Notes under the pieces: model-generated
Database searches by the model: none
The model's input: the letters and a program-made list of their open reading frames with translations, nothing else
Told to the model about the DNA's origin: nothing
Shown here: positions 50,929-59,695 of the stretch, in pieces
Numbering within the stretch: the stretch's first letter is position 1
Layout of the letters: each line of letters starts with the position of its first letter
Assembly: GCA_900769405.1 (NCBI GenBank)
Contig: CAAGGL010000031.1
Span: 124,001 to 188,000 of the forward strand
Length of the DNA: 64,000 nucleotides
Direction of reading: 5' to 3'
DNA from: an uncultured Alistipes sp.
GTDB taxonomy: Bacteria > Bacteroidota > Bacteroidia > Bacteroidales > Rikenellaceae
Program-made: the position numbers and the translations under genes

Positions 50929-52284
50929 CTACTCTTCGATAGGCTCTCCGAGCAACGTTGCCGACGAGCAACTTGTAACGCGCACACGAACATAGTCGCC
51001 CTTGCCGTAGCCGCGACGGTCGAAAACAACAACCTTGTTCTGCGACGTGCGACCGAATAACTGCTCCTCGCTACGCTTCGATGTGCCCTCGACCAGAACG
51101 GTGAACTCCTTGCCGACGTCGTGGCGGTTGCTTTCGAGCGAGAGTTCGTTCTGCAATGCAATCACCTCGTTCAGGCGGCGGATCTTCTCCTGCTCGGGAA
51201 CGTCGTCCTTCATCGTCTTCTGCGAACGGGTACCAGGGCGCTCCGAGTATTTGAACATAAATGCCGACGAGTAACCCACCTCACGCATCAGCGACATTGT
51301 CAGCTGGTGATCTTCCTCGGTCTCGGTACAGAAACCCGAAATCAAGTCGGTTGTGATCGAGCAGTCGGGCATATAGCGACGAATCGCAGCGATGCGATCC
51401 AAGTACCATTCGCGAGTATATTTGCGATTCATCAGCTCCAACATTCGCGAGCTGCCCGATTGTGCAGGCAGATGAATATGGCGGCAGATATTGGGCATCG
51501 ATGCCATCACTTCGAGCAGACGGTCGCTGATATCTTTGGGGTGCGAGGTTGCGAAACGCACACGCAGCAGCGGCGAGATCTCGGCAACCATACGAATCAG
51601 GTCGGGGAATCCGATCTGCTCCTGCTCCCATTTGTACGAATTGACATTCTGTCCGAGCAGCGTAACCTCACGGTAACCTGCCTCGAACAGCGCACGCGCC
51701 TCGGCAACGATGGTGTGCGGATCGCGACTGCGCTCAATACCTCGCGTGTAGGGCACAACGCAATATGAGCAGTAGTTGTTGCAACCGCGCATAATCGAAA
51801 CGAATGCCGTAACGCCATTTTTGTCAAGGCGGACGGGTGCAATCTCGGCGTAGGTCTCCTCCTTCGAAAGCTCGACATTGACACCGTGACCTCCCGCCTC
51901 GGCAACCGCCAGCAGACGCGGCAGATCGCGGTATGCGTCGGGTCCTGCGACTACATCAACGGCATACTCGCCCTCGGTGAGTTGCTCTTTCAGTCGCTCG
52001 GCCATACAGCCGATAACGCCCACCACCAGCGAGGGCTTCGCCTTGCGGTAGCGGTCGAGCTCGCGCAGGCGACCCCAAATGCGCTGCTCGGCATTGTCGC
52101 GAATCGAGCAGGTATTGAGCAGAATGGCATCAGCCTCGGTGACCTGCTCGGTGTAACGCCAACCCTCGTCTTGGAGGATTGAGGTCACGATCTCGCTATC
52201 GCCGAAGTTCATCTGACAGCCGTATGTTTCGATATATAGTTTTTTGCCATCGCCCGTCAATGGGCGCAACGATTTGATATCCAT
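50929..52284 (-). CDS. miaB: tRNA-2-methylthio-N6-dimethylallyladenosine synthase
   Basis: This 451-residue protein has the N-terminal UPF0004 domain with cysteines in YGCQMNFGDSE, NTCSIRDNAE and IGCMAERL. The radical SAM motif is GCNNYCSYCVVPYTRG (about 155-170), and the C-terminal TRAM domain covers about 380-445. These are the two iron-sulfur clusters of methylthiotransferases. The NTCSIRDNAEQR form is typical of MiaB, which modifies A37 of tRNAs reading UNN codons. It lies 31 bases before the helicase and 22 bases after the YitT gene. Confidence 0.95.
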   Translation of the reverse strand: MDIKSLRPLTGDGKKLYIETYGCQMNFGDSEIVTSILQDEGWRYTEQVTEADAILLNTCSIRDNAEQRIWGRLRELDRYRKAKPSLVVGVIGCMAERLKEQLTEGEYAVDVVAGPDAYRDLPRLLAVAEAGGHGVNVELSKEETYAEIAPVRLDKNGVTAFVSIMRGCNNYCSYCVVPYTRGIERSRDPHTIVAEARALFEAGYREVTLLGQNVNSYKWEQEQIGFPDLIRMVAEISPLLRVRFATSHPKDISDRLLEVMASMPNICRHIHLPAQSGSSRMLELMNRKYTREWYLDRIAAIRRYMPDCSITTDLISGFCTETEEDHQLTMSLMREVGYSSAFMFKYSERPGTRSQKTMKDDVPEQEKIRRLNEVIALQNELSLESNRHDVGKEFTVLVEGTSKRSEEQLFGRTSQNKVVVFDRRGYGKGDYVRVRVTSCSSATLLGEPIEE

Positions 52285-52306
52285 TTTTTAGTGTTTGAAT
52301 TTGTGT

Positions 52307-53260
52307 TTAGTTCGTGGTGCTGCTCTCCTCGGGGAATGGCTTGAAGCCCTCGCCGTAGGTATCGTATGCATCAACCACTACAACGAATGCGCGAGGATCG
52401 ATCTTCTTGATCTTGTTCTGCACGCTGATAACCTGCGTACGACTTACCACCAGGAAGATCATCTCCTTGTCCGCGCCGGTGTACATACCGCTCGCCTTGA
52501 TGTAGGTACCACCACGCTGAATGTCGTACAGAATCAGATTACGCAACTCGTCGCGGTGCTTTCCGTCGGTATTGATGAACAGTAACTTATCGTAGCTCGC
52601 ACCGTCGATTACGTAGTCGATCAAGCGGGTCGAGATGAAGATCGTGATCAGCGAGTAGAGGGGCAATTTCCAGTCCTGCAATACGATGATACCGAACAGT
52701 ACGACCATCGAATCGACCAGCAGAATACCGCTCGAAAACTTCAACTTGAAATATTTTTGCAGAATCATCGCCACGATGTCCGAGCCACCCGTGGTTGCCT
52801 GATTACGCACTACAAGACCTACACCCACACCGATCAGCACCGCGCCGCAGATCGAGGCCAGCATAATGTCGTTCGAGAGATCTATCTTACCGTCGAGCAG
52901 GGTTGCGGGCGACTGCTTAGTGATGTCGTCGTAGCTCAGGTAGGTCATAATATTCATAATACCGGGAGTGGTGAGGGCTGCGATAACGGTGCGGGCGCCG
53001 AAACCACCGCCGAAGATAATGATCGAGAGGATCATCAGCGGAATGTCGAGCATATAACCAAATGTACCCACCTGAATCGAGGGGAAGAGGTGGTGGAGTA
53101 CTACCGAGGTGCCATAGACACCTCCGGGAACGATGTTGTAGGGGTTGATGAAATAGACGAATCCTGCGGCCAGAATTGTACAGCCGACGAAGATCATAAT
53201 CCACGATTTCCACCAATCGAATGAGCGGATAGATTGCCCTAATGTGAGGTTATTTGCCAT
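52307..53260 (-). CDS. YitT-family membrane protein (DUF161/DUF2179)
   Basis: This 317-residue protein has about six membrane helices (to residue 220). The segments INPYNIVPGGVYGTSVV and RNQATTGGSDIVAMIL are typical of the YitT family. A C-terminal soluble DUF2179 domain (about 232-310; RGGTYIKASGMYTGADKE) is also present. The function of the family is not settled. It heads the operon with miaB and the helicase. A -7 box TATCTTTG lies at 53306-53299. Confidence 0.9.
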   Translation of the reverse strand: MANNLTLGQSIRSFDWWKSWIMIFVGCTILAAGFVYFINPYNIVPGGVYGTSVVLHHLFPSIQVGTFGYMLDIPLMILSIIIFGGGFGARTVIAALTTPGIMNIMTYLSYDDITKQSPATLLDGKIDLSNDIMLASICGAVLIGVGVGLVVRNQATTGGSDIVAMILQKYFKLKFSSGILLVDSMVVLFGIIVLQDWKLPLYSLITIFISTRLIDYVIDGASYDKLLFINTDGKHRDELRNLILYDIQRGGTYIKASGMYTGADKEMIFLVVSRTQVISVQNKIKKIDPRAFVVVVDAYDTYGEGFKPFPEESSTTN

Positions 53261-53298
53261 AATTGAAACGTAAGAATATTGTTATCCAAATTTGAATA

Positions 53299-53306
53299 CA
53301 AAGATA
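53299..53306 (-). promoter_or_regulatory. -7 element of the YitT-miaB-helicase operon
   Basis: The minus strand reads TATCTTTG, an exact -7 match 39 bases before the ATG at 53260. Confidence 0.55.
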
Positions 53307-53379
53307 AACTTTTCCGCATAAAGTAGGAAAGCGTTGTGCTATTTTCTTCGAAAAATTATGTTTTTAGGGATTTTATTCG

Positions 53380-53387
53380 TAACTTTG
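53380..53387 (+). promoter_or_regulatory. -7 element of plsY
   Basis: TAACTTTG matches TAnnTTTG 43 bases before the ATG at 53430. It shows that the in-frame ATG at 53334 lies upstream of the transcription start. Confidence 0.5.
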
Positions 53388-53429
53388 CCTAAAATACTCG
53401 GACTGTGTTCCGATAAAAACATAGTAAAT

Positions 53430-54155
53430 ATGGTCGTTTTAAGTGTGATTTTTCTACTGATCGTAGCATATTTGCTGGGCTCGATTCCCAGCGCTGTGTG
53501 GATCGGTAAACGATATTACGGAATTGACGTACGCGAATATGGCAGCAAAAATGCCGGCGCAACCAACACCCTGCGAGTTCTTGGCCGTCAGGCTGCTATC
53601 CCCGTCTTTGCACTCGATGTTTTGAAAGGCTTTGCCGCAGTTACGCTGATGAGCCTGATGAAATATAGCCCCGCAGTCGGTGACAATCTGTTGACCATCT
53701 TCAAATTGCTTGCCGTAGTTGCGGCAGTCCTTGGCCATATCTTCCCGATTTTTGCCGATTTCCGTGGCGGTAAGGGCGTTGCGACGCTCGTCGGCTCGGT
53801 TGTAGCTATTGCTCCGTCGGTCATTATGCTTAGTTTCGGCGTGTGGCTGGTGGTGTTCATTCTGTTCAACTACGTTTCGTTAGCATCGATGTGTGCGGGT
53901 GTGTCGTTCCCGATTTTCATTCTGGCGTCACCCCGAACAAACGATAATATTGCATTGATAATCTTCTCGTTCCTTGTGGCGATTCTGCTTATCTGGACTC
54001 ATCGCAAAAACATTTCGCGACTGCGTGCAGGCACCGAGTCGAAGATTTCGATCTTCCCGACCGACGGACATAAACCCGACGTCGATATCACGGGTAGCAA
54101 CCATCGTGGCGAGTGCGAGAAAGATTATAACGATAAGACGACCGAAGAGAAGTAA
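53430..54155 (+). CDS. plsY: Glycerol-3-phosphate acyltransferase PlsY
   Basis: This 241-residue protein has five to seven membrane helices. The three conserved motifs are LLGSIPSAVWIGK (about 14), YGSKNAGATNTLR (about 38) and FRGGKGVATLVG (about 110). It uses acyl phosphate to acylate glycerol-3-phosphate, the first step of phospholipid synthesis. The C-terminal 35 residues are charged and longer than usual (HKPDVDITGSN then EKDYNDKTTEEK). The start at 53430 follows from the promoter position and the family N-terminus. Confidence 0.93.
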   Translation: MVVLSVIFLLIVAYLLGSIPSAVWIGKRYYGIDVREYGSKNAGATNTLRVLGRQAAIPVFALDVLKGFAAVTLMSLMKYSPAVGDNLLTIFKLLAVVAAVLGHIFPIFADFRGGKGVATLVGSVVAIAPSVIMLSFGVWLVVFILFNYVSLASMCAGVSFPIFILASPRTNDNIALIIFSFLVAILLIWTHRKNISRLRAGTESKISIFPTDGHKPDVDITGSNHRGECEKDYNDKTTEEK

Positions 54156-54270
54156 GTGAGAAAATTTTCGATTCGACGGTCGCGTTTGGAGATAGTTCGG
54201 TGGCCGTAATCGGGAGTAAAAGGAGATAATAATAGAGTATTAATTCCCTTAAACCCTACAACAACAAGCT

Positions 54271-55956
54271 ATGTTGCAAGAAAACCTGATTAAACTCTAC
54301 GAGAAGAGTTTCCGCGACAATCGCGAGCTGCCGGCGCTGACCGACTATTTCAAGAATGAAACATTCTCGTACTATGAGATGGCCAAGGAGATTGCCAAAC
54401 TGCACCTTCTGTTGAAGAAGGCCGACATTAAGCAGGGCGATCGCGTCGCATTGATTGGCCGCAACAACACCCGTTGGGTGATTTCGTATCTGGCTACGAT
54501 CACCTATGGTGCTACGATTGTTCCCATTTTGCAGGACTTCAATCCCAACGACATTATCCACATTATCAACCACTCGGAGAGTAAGTTGCTCTTCTTGGGC
54601 GATACCTATTGGGATAATATCGAGCCCGACCAGATTCCCAATATCAAGGCGGTATTCTCGTTGACCGACTATCACGTGATTCACGAGCGTGACGGTCATA
54701 CTTCGCTGACCCGTTTCCAGAAGGATATTCTCAAACACTACCGCACGGCGTATCCTCGTGGTTTCCGTACCGAGGATATCAAGTATCCCGATGTTCCGAA
54801 CGAGCAGCTTCTGTTGCTGAACTACACTTCGGGTACGACTGGCTATTCGAAGGGTGTAATGTTGACGACGAATAACCTGACCGGTAACGTGCTCTTCGCA
54901 ATTACCGAAATCAACCCCGATACCAACAATACCTTCTTCTATCGTGGTTCGCGCACGCTGTCGTTCCTGCCGTTGGCTCACGCTTTCGGTTGCGCATTCG
55001 ATATGTTGGCACCTTTGGCGGCAGGTGGTCACGTTACTCTGTTGGGTCGTATCCCCGCTGCAAAGATCCTGATGGAGGCTATGTCGGTTGTTAAGCCTAC
55101 GATCATCTGCTGCGTGCCGATGATTCTCGAAAAGGTTTATCGTAAGCAGGTACTCCCGATGTTGGAGAAGAAGCCGATGAGCATCGCAATGCGTATTCCT
55201 CTGCTCAATACCGCAATTCACTCGATTATCCGCAAGAAGTTGCTTGATGCATTTGGTGGTAATGTCGATATTTTCATTGTGGGTGGTGCCCCGATGAACG
55301 AGGAGACCGAGAGCTTCCTGTTGAAGATCAACTTCCCCATTACGATCGGTTACGGTATGACTGAGTGTGCTCCGCTGATAAGCTTTGCATCGCATTGTGA
55401 TTTCAAGCCCGGTTCGTGCGGTCGTTATTTGAAGTCGCACCTCGAATGTAAGATCGATTCGCCCGATCCCGAGAAGACCGCAGGTGAGATTATGGTTCGT
55501 GGTGAGCACGTTATGATGGGTTACTACAAGAACGAGCAGGCTACAACCGATGTACTCGAACCCGACGGCTGGTTGCATACGGGCGATATGGGTACGATGG
55601 ATCCCGACGGTACGCTCTATATCCGTGGTCGCTGCAAGACTATGCTCTTGGGCAGCAACGGTCAGAATATCTATCCCGAGGAGATCGAGGCTAAGCTCAA
55701 TACGCTCTATCTGGTGATGGAGTCGTTGGTTGTTCAGCGCGATAATAAGTTGGTTGCATTGGTTGTGCCCGACTATGAGGCAGCTGCGGCTGACGGTATC
55801 GCTAAGCTCGACATTCCGAAGTATATGACCGATAACTTGAAGGAGATCAATTCGTTGGTTGCACCTTACGAGCGTCTGGCCGAGATCATTATCTATCCTT
55901 CGGAGTTCGAGAAGACCCCCAAGCGCAGTATCAAGCGTTATCTGTACAACATCTAA
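54271..55956 (+). CDS. AMP-binding long-chain acyl-CoA synthetase-like enzyme
   Basis: This 561-residue protein is an ANL-superfamily adenylate-forming enzyme: NYTSGTTGYSKGVMLT (P-loop, about 188), GYGMTECAPL (about 365), GWLHTGDMG (about 432), and a C-terminal hinge near YIRGRCKTMLLGSNGQNIYP. The long RTLSFLPLAHAFG stretch resembles long-chain fatty acid-CoA ligases. It should activate fatty acids; the chain length is not readable. An SGNH hydrolase gene starts 15 bases after it, so acyl release and activation may be linked (inference). Confidence 0.92.
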   Translation: MLQENLIKLYEKSFRDNRELPALTDYFKNETFSYYEMAKEIAKLHLLLKKADIKQGDRVALIGRNNTRWVISYLATITYGATIVPILQDFNPNDIIHIINHSESKLLFLGDTYWDNIEPDQIPNIKAVFSLTDYHVIHERDGHTSLTRFQKDILKHYRTAYPRGFRTEDIKYPDVPNEQLLLLNYTSGTTGYSKGVMLTTNNLTGNVLFAITEINPDTNNTFFYRGSRTLSFLPLAHAFGCAFDMLAPLAAGGHVTLLGRIPAAKILMEAMSVVKPTIICCVPMILEKVYRKQVLPMLEKKPMSIAMRIPLLNTAIHSIIRKKLLDAFGGNVDIFIVGGAPMNEETESFLLKINFPITIGYGMTECAPLISFASHCDFKPGSCGRYLKSHLECKIDSPDPEKTAGEIMVRGEHVMMGYYKNEQATTDVLEPDGWLHTGDMGTMDPDGTLYIRGRCKTMLLGSNGQNIYPEEIEAKLNTLYLVMESLVVQRDNKLVALVVPDYEAAAADGIAKLDIPKYMTDNLKEINSLVAPYERLAEIIIYPSEFEKTPKRSIKRYLYNI

Positions 55957-55971
55957 AAACAAAGACAGACG

Positions 55972-57051
55972 ATGAAAAGATTGATTCTCACGATTGTTGC
56001 CGTAGTAGCGATTGCTATGCAGGCGGCAGCAGCCAAGATCGACTCGATGGAGTTTCGTTCGGCGCGTGATTTCCGTATAGTAGGTAAGGGCTTTACCGAC
56101 ACCGAATCGTTCTACGATCGCTTGCCCGCATCGGTTAAGGAGGGTTGCCGCGAGGAGTTGTGGACTCTTTCGACCAATAGTGCAGGTATGGCGGTGCGCT
56201 TCCGCACCAATTCGAAGTCGATCGCAGTGAAGTGGACCGTTCGCTATCAGGTGAATATGGGCCATATGACTACGGTTGGTATTCGTGGAGTCGATCTCTA
56301 TCGTTTGACCGATGAGGGTTGGCGTCACGTAAATTCGGGTCGTCCCTCGACCAAGAACAAGGAAAATAGCGGTGTGCTGATCGAGAATATGGACGGCAGG
56401 TCGGCTGAGTATATGCTCTATCTGCCTCTGTACGATGGTGTTAGCGATGTGCAGATTGGTGTCGAGCGCGGTGCCGAGATCGGTCAGCCGCTCAATCCGT
56501 CGCCCCGTGCCGATCGCTCGGTGGTGTTCTATGGTACGAGCATCACGCAGGGTGGTTGCGCCAATCGTGCAGGTATGTGCTACTCGTCGATTATGTCGCG
56601 CGATATGGATTTCGAGGCTATCAACCTCGGTTTCAGCGGTAACGCACGTTGCGACCTCTATATCGCCGAGGCTATGGCGCGCCTGAATCCGACGGTCTAT
56701 TTCCTCGATTTCGTTCCGAATTGTACGGCAAAGATGATCGAAGAGAATGCGATTGCATTTATCGAGGTGCTGCGCAAGGCTCACCCCGACACTCCGATTA
56801 TTATGCTCGACAGCTATAAGTTCCCGCCCTCGCAGTTTAACCTCGAACAGCGTCGCCAGCTGAACGAGAAGACGGTCGAGATGAAGAAGGTTGCCAACCA
56901 CTTCAAGCGCGACAAGAACTTCTACTTCTACGAGGGTGCGTCGTACAACGATGACGAGTGCTCGGTTGACGGAGCTCATTTGACCGATTTGGGTTTCAAG
57001 GCTATGGCCGATCACTACAAAAAAATCTTGAAGAAGCATATTCGCAAGTAG
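55972..57051 (+). CDS. Secreted SGNH/GDSL-family hydrolase
   Basis: This 359-residue protein has a signal peptide (1-20, MQAAAA). An N-terminal beta-sandwich domain (about 25-165) precedes the SGNH hydrolase domain. The latter contains VVFYGTSITQGGCANRAGM (nucleophile Ser in GTSI, about 188), INLGFSGNARCD (oxyanion Gly) and a C-terminal VDGAHLTDLGF (catalytic Asp and His). The two-domain form is common among Bacteroidota carbohydrate esterases. The substrate, such as an acetylated glycan or lipid, is inference. It sits between the acyl-CoA synthetase gene and the two-component genes. Confidence 0.9.
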   Translation: MKRLILTIVAVVAIAMQAAAAKIDSMEFRSARDFRIVGKGFTDTESFYDRLPASVKEGCREELWTLSTNSAGMAVRFRTNSKSIAVKWTVRYQVNMGHMTTVGIRGVDLYRLTDEGWRHVNSGRPSTKNKENSGVLIENMDGRSAEYMLYLPLYDGVSDVQIGVERGAEIGQPLNPSPRADRSVVFYGTSITQGGCANRAGMCYSSIMSRDMDFEAINLGFSGNARCDLYIAEAMARLNPTVYFLDFVPNCTAKMIEENAIAFIEVLRKAHPDTPIIMLDSYKFPPSQFNLEQRRQLNEKTVEMKKVANHFKRDKNFYFYEGASYNDDECSVDGAHLTDLGFKAMADHYKKILKKHIRK

Positions 57052-57082
57052 CTTAATTTGGTGTGCGTAAATCGTTGTAGCA

Positions 57083-58153
57083 ATGCGAGTTCCACGACCA
57101 CAAACCGAAAAAATCAGTAAGCAGGCTCTAACCGAGGGCCTGCTCTACTTTTGTGTTTGGACGTTCGTGTTTCTGGTGCCGATTTTCAGCGGTTCGATCT
57201 TCCGTAGCGACCCGTTCGAGTGGCGTAGCATTCAGACGGCGTGGAGCATTATCGCTCCATATTTCCTGCTCTTTTCAATCCACAATTGGTGGATTGTCAA
57301 GCGATTCCTGCTTACTCGCCAATATCTGACCTATGTCGCATTGACGATTGTGGCGGTAGTGGTTATCTTCACATCGATTGATCTGTATCATCACATTTAT
57401 GGTATCGATATCGAGCAGCCTGACGTGCGAATGACTACGTTGGTGTTCAGTCACCTGCCACTGCCGATCAACCTGTTGTTGGGTGTGTTTATGTGCGGTC
57501 TGAATTCGGGTATCAAGATGATCTATAAGTCGATCCGCGACGATCAGGAGATGGGCGATATGCGCCACAATATGATGCAGGCGGAGCTGGACTACCTGAA
57601 ATATCAGATCAATCCGCACTTCTTTATGAATACGCTCAACAATATCCACGCACTGATCGACATCGACTCGGAGGCGGCGAAGGATACGGTGATCGAGTTG
57701 TCGAAGATGATGCGCTATGTGCTCTACGACTCGGAGCAGGATTCGATCTCGCTCGAAAAGGAGATCCAATTCCTGCAACACTACATTCAGTTGATGCGCT
57801 TGCGTTATAGCGATTCGGTCGAGATTGTAGTCGATGTACCTGAGAGCTCGCCTTCGCAGGTCAAGATTCCGCCCCTGATCTTCATTGTCTTTGTCGAGAA
57901 TGCGTTTAAGCACGGAATTAGCTACAATAGTCGTTCGTATATTCACATCTCGATTGAGGTGAGTGCCGAGGGCGATCGCGTGCACTACACGGTGTCGAAC
58001 TCGAAGAATCCGAGCAAGTGGAAGACTCACGGCGGCATTGGTTTGGACAATGTTCGCAAGCGTTTGGACCTGCTCTTTCCGAAGCGTTATCAACTCGAAA
58101 TCGAGGATACGGCACATCATTATAGTGTAGAACTAAACATTCCCGCGTTATGA
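57083..58153 (+). CDS. LytS-type sensor histidine kinase
   Basis: This 356-residue protein has four membrane helices (about 20-145) with no large sensory domain, then the His_kinase domain: ELDYLKYQINPHFFMNTLNNI, with the phosphorylated His in NPHFF (about 176). A HATPase module follows (VENAFKHG, then GGIGLDNVRKRLDLLF). This is the YpdA/LytS family, which works with LytTR regulators. Its stop overlaps the start of the response regulator gene (ATGA-type, four bases), so the pair is translationally coupled. Confidence 0.94.
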   Translation: MRVPRPQTEKISKQALTEGLLYFCVWTFVFLVPIFSGSIFRSDPFEWRSIQTAWSIIAPYFLLFSIHNWWIVKRFLLTRQYLTYVALTIVAVVVIFTSIDLYHHIYGIDIEQPDVRMTTLVFSHLPLPINLLLGVFMCGLNSGIKMIYKSIRDDQEMGDMRHNMMQAELDYLKYQINPHFFMNTLNNIHALIDIDSEAAKDTVIELSKMMRYVLYDSEQDSISLEKEIQFLQHYIQLMRLRYSDSVEIVVDVPESSPSQVKIPPLIFIVFVENAFKHGISYNSRSYIHISIEVSAEGDRVHYTVSNSKNPSKWKTHGGIGLDNVRKRLDLLFPKRYQLEIEDTAHHYSVELNIPAL

Positions 58154-58920
58154 TTAAGTGTGTGACAATTGACGATGAGCCGCTGGCTCTCAAACAGTTG
58201 AATAAATATGTGTCGCAAGTTCCGTTTTTGGAGCTTGTAGGCTCGTTCACCAATGCGATCGAGGCGTCGGCCTATGTGTCGAGTGCGGCGGTCGATCTGA
58301 TTTTTGTCGATATCAATATGCCCGACATCAATGGTCTGGATCTTGTTCGATCGTTGGTGGGACATAAGTTGGTTGTCTTCACGACGGCCTATTCGGAGTA
58401 TGCCATCGAGAGCTATAAGCTCAATGCGGTGGACTATCTGTTGAAACCGATCTCGTTCTCGGACTTCCTGCGCGCGGCCAATAAGGTGAAACATCAGTAC
58501 GAATTGATGCAGAATGCGGCGGCACAGCCTGTTGCGGTGCCCGCGGCAGAGCAAGAGACGGACGATGATGCGGAGGTGATGGTCGAGAATCGTGAGTATA
58601 TCTCGGTGAAGGCTGATCATAAGGTTATGTTGGTGAAGATCAGCGATATCGATTATGTCGAGAGCGAGAGCGAGTATCTGCGCCTGCACCTCAATACGGG
58701 CGAGGTGGTGATGACGCTGTTGCGCTTGAAGAATATCGAGCCGATTCTGACGGCGGGCGATTTTATGCGCATCCACCGTTCGTATATCGTCAATCTGAAA
58801 CATATCAAGGCATTTGCCAAGGGGCGTGTGTTCCTGAGCGACGACGTGAGCCTGCCCGTTGGCGACAACTACCGCGATACGTTCAATAGCTATATCGAGA
58901 AGGTCTATCTTAATTTGTAG
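58150..58920 (+). CDS. LytTR-family response regulator
   Basis: This 256-residue protein has a receiver domain (1-120) with acidic pocket DDE at 8-10, phosphorylated Asp54 (FVDINMPDING) and Lys in LLKPISF. A variable acidic linker (about 125-148) leads to a LytTR DNA-binding domain (about 150-250; YISVKADHKVMLVKISDIDYVE, RIHRSYIVNLKHI). It receives phosphate from the kinase encoded just upstream. Its targets may include the neighbouring SGNH or acyl-CoA synthetase genes, which is inference. Confidence 0.95.
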   Translation: MIKCVTIDDEPLALKQLNKYVSQVPFLELVGSFTNAIEASAYVSSAAVDLIFVDINMPDINGLDLVRSLVGHKLVVFTTAYSEYAIESYKLNAVDYLLKPISFSDFLRAANKVKHQYELMQNAAAQPVAVPAAEQETDDDAEVMVENREYISVKADHKVMLVKISDIDYVESESEYLRLHLNTGEVVMTLLRLKNIEPILTAGDFMRIHRSYIVNLKHIKAFAKGRVFLSDDVSLPVGDNYRDTFNSYIEKVYLNL

Positions 58921-58938
58921 GGTAGTAACGACCAAAAT

Positions 58939-58968
58939 AAAAGCCGCCTCAGTGTTGGGGCGGCTTTT
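58939..58968. terminator. Bidirectional terminator
   Basis: AAAAGCCGCC (58939-58948) and GGCGGCTTTT (58959-58968) form the stem between the LytTR gene and the convergent methyltransferase gene. Confidence 0.88.
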
Positions 58969-58978
58969 ATTTTGTGGT

Positions 58979-59692
58979 TTACTCTCCGATGATGAAAATC
59001 GCAGGGCGCTTGTGCAGATCGTCAGGCATCGAGCGACGCCACTCGGCAACGGTGCGGGTCTCGATACGTTCGCTTTCGGCCGTGATGTCGATCGCAACGG
59101 TCACACGTGTATCGGGTGCGCACGAGGCGACGATAGCCTCCAAAAGTTGGCGGTTGCGATAGGGGGCTTCGATGCAGATTTGCGATTGGCGCTCGGTGCG
59201 GGCACGACGTTCGAGAGCTCGCAGAGTACGCTGACGCTCAGGTGGTTTTACGGGCAGGTAGCCATTGAATGCAAACGATTGTCCGTTCATTCCCGAGGCC
59301 ATCAGCGCCAGCAGGATCGACGAGGGGCCAACCAGAGGCACCACGCGCACTCCGTGTCGATGACAGAGGGCGGCCAGCGCAGCTCCGGGGTCTGCAACGC
59401 CCGGGCAACCCGCCTCGGAGATCATCGCACAGTCCTCGCCGGCGAGAATCGGTGCAATGAGCGACTCGACCTCAGCGGCTGCGGTGTGCTCATTCAGCTC
59501 GGCAAGTTTGAGGGTGTCGATGGGGCGTCCCATACCCACGCGCGATAGAAAACGGCGTCCCGTACGCAGGTTCTCGACCACGAAATAGTTGATCGAGCGC
59601 ACCACGTCGGCGTTGTATTCGGGCAGTGCGCGCGCCAAATCGCCATCATCGGCAATGGGGCAGGGCACCATATAGAGAGTTCCTTTTTCCAT
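58979..59692 (-). CDS. RsmI-like SAM-dependent methyltransferase (tetrapyrrole methylase fold)
   Basis: This 237-residue protein contains SEAGCPGVADPGAALAALCHRHG (about 94-116) and VPLVGPSSILLALMASGMNGQSFAFNGYLP, both typical of RsmI. RsmI 2'-O-methylates C1402 of 16S rRNA. The N-terminus is shortened compared with E. coli RsmI and begins GTLYMVPCPIADD, a form common in Bacteroidota that may have a different target. Its ATG is three bases after the end of murF-alr. Confidence 0.85.
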   Translation of the reverse strand: MEKGTLYMVPCPIADDGDLARALPEYNADVVRSINYFVVENLRTGRRFLSRVGMGRPIDTLKLAELNEHTAAAEVESLIAPILAGEDCAMISEAGCPGVADPGAALAALCHRHGVRVVPLVGPSSILLALMASGMNGQSFAFNGYLPVKPPERQRTLRALERRARTERQSQICIEAPYRNRQLLEAIVASCAPDTRVTVAIDITAESERIETRTVAEWRRSMPDDLHKRPAIFIIGE

Positions 59693-59695
59693 ATC

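Noticed and set aside
53334..53429. Upstream extension of plsY to the ATG at 53334
   Set aside because: A -7 promoter box at 53380-53387 lies inside the extension, and the PlsY family begins at the ATG at 53430.
54256..57039. Continuous 927-codon frame antisense to the acyl-CoA synthetase and SGNH genes
   Set aside because: It spans two genes and the gap between them on the opposite strand. Both sense proteins have complete catalytic motifs, and the antisense product has none.
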